A stretch of 9,609 nt of DNA from NCBI GenBank assembly GCA_964653285.1, contig CAZZEX010000142.1:1-9609 (forward strand), in the 5' to 3' direction. Origin of the DNA: CAZZEX01 sp964653285 (GTDB lineage: Bacteria > Chloroflexota > Anaerolineae > B4-G1). How positions within the stretch are numbered: position 1 is the stretch's first letter; every line of letters starts with the position of its first letter. A program made the position numbers and the translations under genes. Below are positions 6,365 to 9,609 of the stretch, in pieces. The notes below the pieces were generated by a model that ran no database searches, had not been told where the DNA came from, and worked only from the letters and a program-made list of their open reading frames with translations.

Positions 6365-6844
6365 TTAGATCGCCCTCTGCTCCTCAGAGGACGATTCGCT
6401 CACTTCGGATTTGCTTTCAATTCTCTCAATGAGTGCTTCAATCTCGCGAATTAGCGCAGGTAAATTGGGTTGGCTGAAACTCATCTCTGGTGCGGGGATG
6501 CGGTGATGCTTGATGTCTGGGGAAATGTGTTTGTGGTGGGGATGGGTGCTTTGTAAAGCGGGATCATCGGGGTGTGGCTGCGAATCGTACTAATACAGTT
6601 TCTCGTTGCCGCGCCAAACTTCGTAACCGTACCAGTCTATCACTACGGGCAAACGGTGGTACACGAGTCGCTCACGAACGATTAGCCGGATATCGTAATC
6701 GAAATGGAGTGCTCCGGCTACTCGTGCCAGCGCAGCCCCACGTCGGACAATCGTCACGGTGGAACGACGCACCGATGGGAATCGCTCACCGAGTGTATAC
6801 AGAAACAGTTCGTAGTCTTCGGAAGTACGTAGTGGGTCGCTCAC
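6365..6844 (-). pseudogene. tumE: TumE/DUF6516-like toxin with in-frame amber codon
   Basis: A 160-codon frame is broken only by TAG at codon 85 (6590-6592) and ends at TAA 6365-6367. Codons 1-84 read through VYHRLPVVIDWYGYEVWRGN to EKLY. After the TAG the same frame goes on with YDSQPHPDDP, then THPHHKHISPDIKHHRIPAP and SFSQPNLPALIREIE. The PHHKH segment and the proline-rich tail are what I know from DUF6516/TumE-type toxins. From memory the broken codon would be Trp, a TGG to TAG change. The start is GTG at 6844, overlapping the antitoxin stop by 4 bp (GTGA). The toxin is probably inactive, unless the amber is suppressed or the two halves work separately. Confidence 0.8.
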
Positions 6845-7110
6845 GAAGCTACCTGGACTAAACCCATCAGACTGGGTGTTTTAGGTTGTCGGCGCTGTAC
6901 TTCGTTACGATACTCAGCCTGTCTGGCAAGCCAGGTACGATATACACTAGCCCATTCACCAAAATCTAGCACCCAACTGTCATCCTCTGGTTCCTCACCA
7001 CTTACGTAGGCTGCATAGAAGATCTCCGAGCGAACACCATATTTGCGCTCGAAGGCCAACATATCTTCTTCGAGCGCGTGAATATCGGCCAAAATCTCTC
7101 GAAGCGTCAT
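6841..7110 (-). CDS. Antitoxin of the TumE-like pair (TumA-like)
   Basis: An 89-residue, mostly helical and acidic protein. It opens with LREILADIHALEEDMLAFER, followed by KYGVRSEIFYAAYVSG and WVLDFGEWASVYRTWLARQ. No DNA-binding motif is evident. It is identified as antitoxin by size, by position directly before the TumE-like gene with a 4-bp overlap, and by my recollection that similar proteins accompany DUF6516 toxins. The start at 7110 is supported by GGAGGTGAACG ahead of the ATG. A TATAAT lies 18 bp before the start. It remains intact although its toxin partner carries a stop codon. Confidence 0.78.
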   Translation of the reverse strand: MTLREILADIHALEEDMLAFERKYGVRSEIFYAAYVSGEEPEDDSWVLDFGEWASVYRTWLARQAEYRNEVQRRQPKTPSLMGLVQVAS

Positions 7111-7127
7111 CGTTCACCTCCGTCCCA

Positions 7128-7155
7128 ATTATAGCGCAGTTTCTCTGTTTGAAAA
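7128..7155 (-). promoter_or_regulatory. Promoter of the TumA/TumE-like cassette
   Basis: Minus strand TTTTCA (7150-7155), 16 bp, TATAAT (7128-7133). It lies between repeat B and the antitoxin start, so the cassette can be expressed without an upstream promoter. The leader before the ATG would be only about 10 nt. Confidence 0.4.
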
Positions 7156-7175
7156 GCGTGGTTTTGCGTTAGGCG

Positions 7176-7307
7176 GGCTAACGGCACCCGCATAACCCGC
7201 CGGGCCGGGCCATGCAAAACCTACTCCGCTACAAGACCCGCTCCAAATGCAAAAGCACCGATACAATGCGGGCCGATAGGCCCGGTCGGGTTCATGCGAT
7301 GTTAGCC
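7176..7307 (-). repeat. attC-like cassette repeat B
   Basis: The cleanest copy, 132 bp. Both ends carry the same core: GGCTAAC at the 5' end and GTTAGCC at the 3' end on the minus strand. The arms pair as GCATGAACCCGACCGGGCC with GCATAACCCGCCGGGCC, leaving unpaired bases in the 5' arm only. Just outside the 3' end, GTTAGGC (plus strand, 7168-7174) forms a small palindrome GTTAGGCGGGCTAAC with the core. Confidence 0.8.
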
Positions 7308-7330
7308 AGCCATTGCTGACATCTGCCCAT

Positions 7331-8194
7331 CTAGAGTGCTTGGGAGTCCTCGACCACTCTCTGACTCCAATCATGAGAAGGCTCGTGAAAAACGGGATCG
7401 AAGATACCTACTTCCAGAATATCGTCATCTACTTCAATCTTTCTCGTCTCACCTCCAATTGAGTATTCCATCCCCAATCTCAAGTGATAGATACCCTCCT
7501 TGACCACTCCAACAGTGATAAGAAAAGCCTCCATCTCACCCGATGAGAGACGAACATAGTCGAATCCTTCCGACACCTGAAAGCAATCATACCTCCCAAC
7601 ACACGGCTCGATCTCACAACCGAATTCCCGTACAGGCATCCCGCCACCCAAGCCATTCTCCCAGACACCGATTATTGCGGTGTCTACGAACTTGATTACG
7701 TCCAAGTAGAAACGTATGATTCGCATGTCAAACTGATTGGGGTTGGTCACGTCAAAGGTGAAGTGGAATCTATACAGCAGTGAATATGCTCGAACCCCAT
7801 AGTACTTCTGGCCGGTGTTCTTATCAACGGCATCCATTATCTTGTTTGTCACACTGGAGATTTGACCCAAGATAGGTAGTTTATACTGGAGAACAGGCAT
7901 ACCTATCTCTCGCTTAGTGTTGTGCAGTTCTTCTATTGTCTCGTAGAGCATAGCTCTGTATCGTTTCACTTCTGTGATTGTCCAACCTTTACTCTGACTT
8001 GTTCGAGTATCGTATTCGTCATGATGCTCAAGGCAAAGAAAAGCCAAGTTATCGATGTTGTTGTTCTGATGGTTCCGATCAAGATGTGCTATTTGACCCC
8101 GCTTGCACGTCAAGTCTCCATGTAGGCCAAAACAGATAGAACACCTGCGACCGCTTTTCATAAGAACTTCAGCTTCAACTGTCAGTCCCCCCAT
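7331..8194 (-). CDS. HNH endonuclease protein with uncharacterised C-terminal domain
   Basis: A 287-residue protein. Residues 10-90 form an HNH/ββα-metal nuclease domain. Zinc-type ligands are C18-x2-C21 and C54-x2-H57. The HNH core is H37 in GQIAHLDRN, N49 in IDNLAFLC, and H58. The C-terminal part (about 100-287) is beta-rich and not recognised: it includes YSLLYRFHFTFDVTNPN and two short cysteine-containing turns (C193, C198, C204), and has no membrane segment. The start at 8194 has AAGGAG 8 nt upstream. The gene is flanked on both sides by attC-like repeats and is therefore a single-gene cassette of about 1071 bp. A nuclease plus sensor-like domain suggests a phage-defence or DNA-processing role, but this is inference. 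No partner gene is present. Confidence 0.85.
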   Translation of the reverse strand: MGGLTVEAEVLMKSGRRCSICFGLHGDLTCKRGQIAHLDRNHQNNNIDNLAFLCLEHHDEYDTRTSQSKGWTITEVKRYRAMLYETIEELHNTKREIGMPVLQYKLPILGQISSVTNKIMDAVDKNTGQKYYGVRAYSLLYRFHFTFDVTNPNQFDMRIIRFYLDVIKFVDTAIIGVWENGLGGGMPVREFGCEIEPCVGRYDCFQVSEGFDYVRLSSGEMEAFLITVGVVKEGIYHLRLGMEYSIGGETRKIEVDDDILEVGIFDPVFHEPSHDWSQRVVEDSQAL

Positions 8195-8246
8195 AGAACA
8201 GACTCCTTACTTGAGACGATAGGATTGATGCACTCATCTTTGGGCT

Positions 8247-8379
8247 GGCTAACGAAAAAGCTGAGCCGCCGCGCCGGGCCATGCAACAATACCCTCACTA
8301 CAAGACCACCAACGAATGCAAGAACGCCGCTGTTTTTGAGCGCCGATAGGCGCGGTCGGCTCCAGCGCGTGGTGCTGCC
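8247..8379 (-). repeat. attC-like cassette repeat A
   Basis: Minus strand 3' core GTTAGCC (8253-8247). The 5' end is a degenerate GGCAGCAC near 8379. The arms pair as GCTGGAGCCGACCGCGCC with GCTGAGCCGCCGCGCC, leaving an unpaired G and A in the 5' arm. The loop shares GCCATGCAA, CTACAAGACC and GCCGATAGGCGCGGTCGG with the other copies. Confidence 0.78.
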
Positions 8380-8401
8380 CCTTCTGATATCACCTTGCCC
8401 A

Positions 8402-8749
8402 CTATGATCTCATAAGCCACTCCGCTAAGTGGCTCTTGATGCGTTGAAGTCGCCCTGGGGCTATTTGACCAATCGCTCCAACAAGAATCTCCCCCTCTAC
8501 CACAGCAAGACGACCAACCCGAATCACACTGGACACCTTTAATCCACTCTCTGCGAAGTCAGGATCACTCCCTTGAATGACCTCATCAAACCCTGCAATA
8601 CTATGCCGGAGCTGTGACGAGATCAGGCTTATCAGCCAGTCGTCGTATTCGCCTGGAAGCCTGCCAAGCAAGAGGGCAGGGCGAAGATTCCCCTCTTCCA
8701 GGTCTGTACGGGGAAACCGAAACAAGACAACCTGCCCTGCTTGTTTCAT
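8402..8749 (-). CDS. MazF/PemK-family toxin
   Basis: A 115-residue protein of the PemK/MazF fold, whose members are sequence-specific mRNA endonucleases. The diagnostic opening is GQVVLFRFPRTD at 5-16, followed by RPALLLGRL at 23-31, DWLISLISSQLRH at 37-49 and the strand IRVGRLAVVEGEIL at 76-89. The ATG at 8749 overlaps the stop of the upstream antitoxin by 4 bp. The stop at 8402 is about 22 bp from repeat A, again a compact cassette. The antitoxin is not a MazE but a DUF2281-like protein, a pairing known for this branch of PemK-like toxins. Confidence 0.88.
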   Translation of the reverse strand: MKQAGQVVLFRFPRTDLEEGNLRPALLLGRLPGEYDDWLISLISSQLRHSIAGFDEVIQGSDPDFAESGLKVSSVIRVGRLAVVEGEILVGAIGQIAPGRLQRIKSHLAEWLMRS

Positions 8750-8973
8750 GAAAACACCACTTTCAGGTCAGCAGTGGTGTACGCCGGAACCTCTTCATCT
8801 TCCATCCCACGCATCGCAGAGGATAGAGACAAATCGGACCAAGGTTTTCTCTCCTGCCGAACCGCCTCGTGTTCCGCCTTCGCCAGAAGGTACTCTACGA
8901 AATTCAGCACTTCTGCCTGGAAAGGTACCGGTAGTCTTTCAACATGTTCTTGGATTCTTTCGCTAAGAGCCAT
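8746..8973 (-). CDS. DUF2281-like antitoxin
   Basis: A 75-residue protein. An N-terminal helix-turn-helix-sized unit reads RIQEHVERLPVPFQAEVLNF and then VEYLLAK. The tail WSDLSLSSAMRGMEDEEVPA then YTTADLK is characteristic of DUF2281 proteins found before PIN or PemK/MazF toxins. AGGAGGG lies 7 nt before the ATG. It forms an operon with the following toxin and a 4-bp overlap. The role as antitoxin is inferred from family and position. Confidence 0.85.
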   Translation of the reverse strand: MALSERIQEHVERLPVPFQAEVLNFVEYLLAKAEHEAVRQERKPWSDLSLSSAMRGMEDEEVPAYTTADLKVVFS

Positions 8974-9016
8974 TAGACAACCCTCCTACTCTGGATGATC
9001 AACTCTGGACACCTCT

Positions 9017-9045
9017 ATTCTACCCCGAATTCGCAGGGACGTAAA
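9017..9045 (-). promoter_or_regulatory. Promoter of the DUF2281-MazF cassette
   Basis: Minus strand TTTACG (9040-9045), 17 bp, TAGAAT (9017-9022), about 43 bp before the antitoxin start and inside the cassette. The -10 sequence and its distance to the gene match those seen before vapB. Confidence 0.5.
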
Positions 9046-9063
9046 ATGGTATTGCAGACGGGC

Positions 9064-9181
9064 GGCTAACGTTCCGCATAACCCGCTTGGCGGGTGCGGC
9101 GTGAGAGCTTCTGCTAGATGGCTAACTACAATGCGCGTGGAGATGTTGTTTTGGCGCGAGATTAGCCAAGTCGGGTTCGTT
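9064..9181 (-). repeat. attC-like cassette repeat E, interrupted by group II intron
   Basis: Minus strand 3' core GTTAGCC (9070-9064). The arms pair as AACCCGACTTGGC with AACCCGCTTGGC, leaving one unpaired A in the 5' arm. The 5' end of the site is missing inside the window because the 3' end of a group II intron abuts it at 9181/9182. Confidence 0.7.
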
Positions 9182-9609
9182 ATGGTCGGCGGGGCGGTCG
9201 CCCACTCCGCCGCCACTCCCGAACCCCGCGTGATAGTTTCCCATCACGGGGCTCTTCGTCACACGAGCCTTTGTCACAGGCACTCCATTGGGGGCGGTTA
9301 CTCGCCCCCGGAGCTTGGCACATGCACAGTCAGGGTTGGACTTGCGTCCGGTCTTCATACGCCAGGACACCCTGTATCCATTAGCGCCCGCCTAAGACCC
9401 AGACTCTTTCTGCACCCGTGCCTTCTCGCGTACCGGCCCCACGCCAGCTTATCCCAGGCATTACCCTGGGCATTTACTTCTTGGGGCATCCCTCCCGTCA
9501 GGGCATCCGGCCTAGCCACCTGCTCCCGTTGCTGAGAGAGCCGTTGACGGGTTACCCCTATTAGTTATACTTGTAAGGAGCCAGCCGATGGGGTAGACTA
9601 CAGGTGGTG
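9182..9609 (-). mobile_element. Group II intron, ORF-less copy 3, 5' end outside window
   Basis: Read on the minus strand this matches copy 2: GGTAACCCGTCAACGGCTCTCTCAG-type start blocks, ATGCCCCAAGAAG, GCTGGCGTGGGGCCGG and CTGGGTCTTA, then domain V (9254-9221) and a GC-rich domain VI ending in GACCAT at 9182. The intron protein is absent. Where copy 2 has its ATG the sequence reads TTAGGCGG, and only about 110 bp separate this from domain V. It was presumably mobilised in trans or has lost its ORF. Confidence 0.75.
9221..9254 (-). ncRNA. Group II intron domain V, copy 3
   Basis: A 34-nt hairpin with GAGCCCCG pairing to CGGGGTTC, a CG bulge, and TGATGG pairing to CTATCA around GAAA. Compared with copy 2, an A-T pair became C-G and a G-C pair became T-A, so pairing is conserved. 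Confidence 0.9.

Noticed and set aside
2684..9181. CRISPR array as explanation of the regular repeats
   Set aside because: The repeats are about 130 bp, imperfect and hairpin-forming, and the intervals are whole genes of 0.8-1.1 kb, not short spacers.
9122..9370. Minus-strand open frame of 82 codons over the intron 3' end
   Set aside because: It covers domain V, domain VI and repeat E. The sequence is explained by RNA structure and has no protein motif.

Overview
The window is a gene-dense core end (bases 1 to about 1740) joined to an accessory region (about 1930 to 9609). All intact genes lie on the minus strand. At the left edge is a GC-rich NADH-binding flavoprotein gene, a NuoE-NuoF fusion (HoxF-like) that runs off the window. 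The accessory region is richer in A+T and full of small stand-alone genes. A NuoE-NuoF fusion, many type II toxin-antitoxin (TA) pairs, a chloroplast-like group II intron and REP hairpins are compatible with an environmental bacterium such as a member of the Chloroflexota. That placement is inference and nothing here proves it.

The accessory region looks like an integron-type gene-cassette array, read right to left on the minus strand. Repeats of about 130 bp separate one- or two-gene units at 2684-2812, 6148-6281, 7176-7307, 8247-8379 and 9064-9181, with a half repeat at 5459-5480. Each is an imperfect inverted repeat. It ends in a GTTAGCC-like core next to the start of the following gene, and has an unpaired A in the arm on the upstream-gene side. 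That is the polarity expected of attC sites for minus-strand cassettes. Cassettes from right to left: a DUF2281 antitoxin with a MazF/PemK toxin; an HNH-nuclease protein with an uncharacterised C-terminal domain; a TumA/TumE-like pair whose toxin has an in-frame amber codon; VapB/VapC; then, after a disturbed zone, a RelB/RelE-like pair; and finally a hypothetical protein with a zinc-ribbon-like motif. No integrase is visible. If one exists it should lie beyond 9609.

The array has been invaded. Three pieces of one group II intron family are present: a 5' fragment (2999-3281, plus strand), an internally deleted copy (4758-5458, plus strand) that keeps both ends of its HNH-type intron protein, and an ORF-less copy (9182 to beyond 9609, minus strand). 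The 3' ends of the last two abut attC-like half sites. The two domain V hairpins show compensatory base changes. Between 3280 and 4100 there is no intact gene, only a transposase remnant split by a REPIN-like double hairpin and several other palindromes.

Four of the five TA pairs look intact. Several cassettes carry their own promoters, as expected in sedentary arrays where TA pairs stabilise the locus. The HNH cassette is the best candidate for an undescribed function, possibly phage defence.
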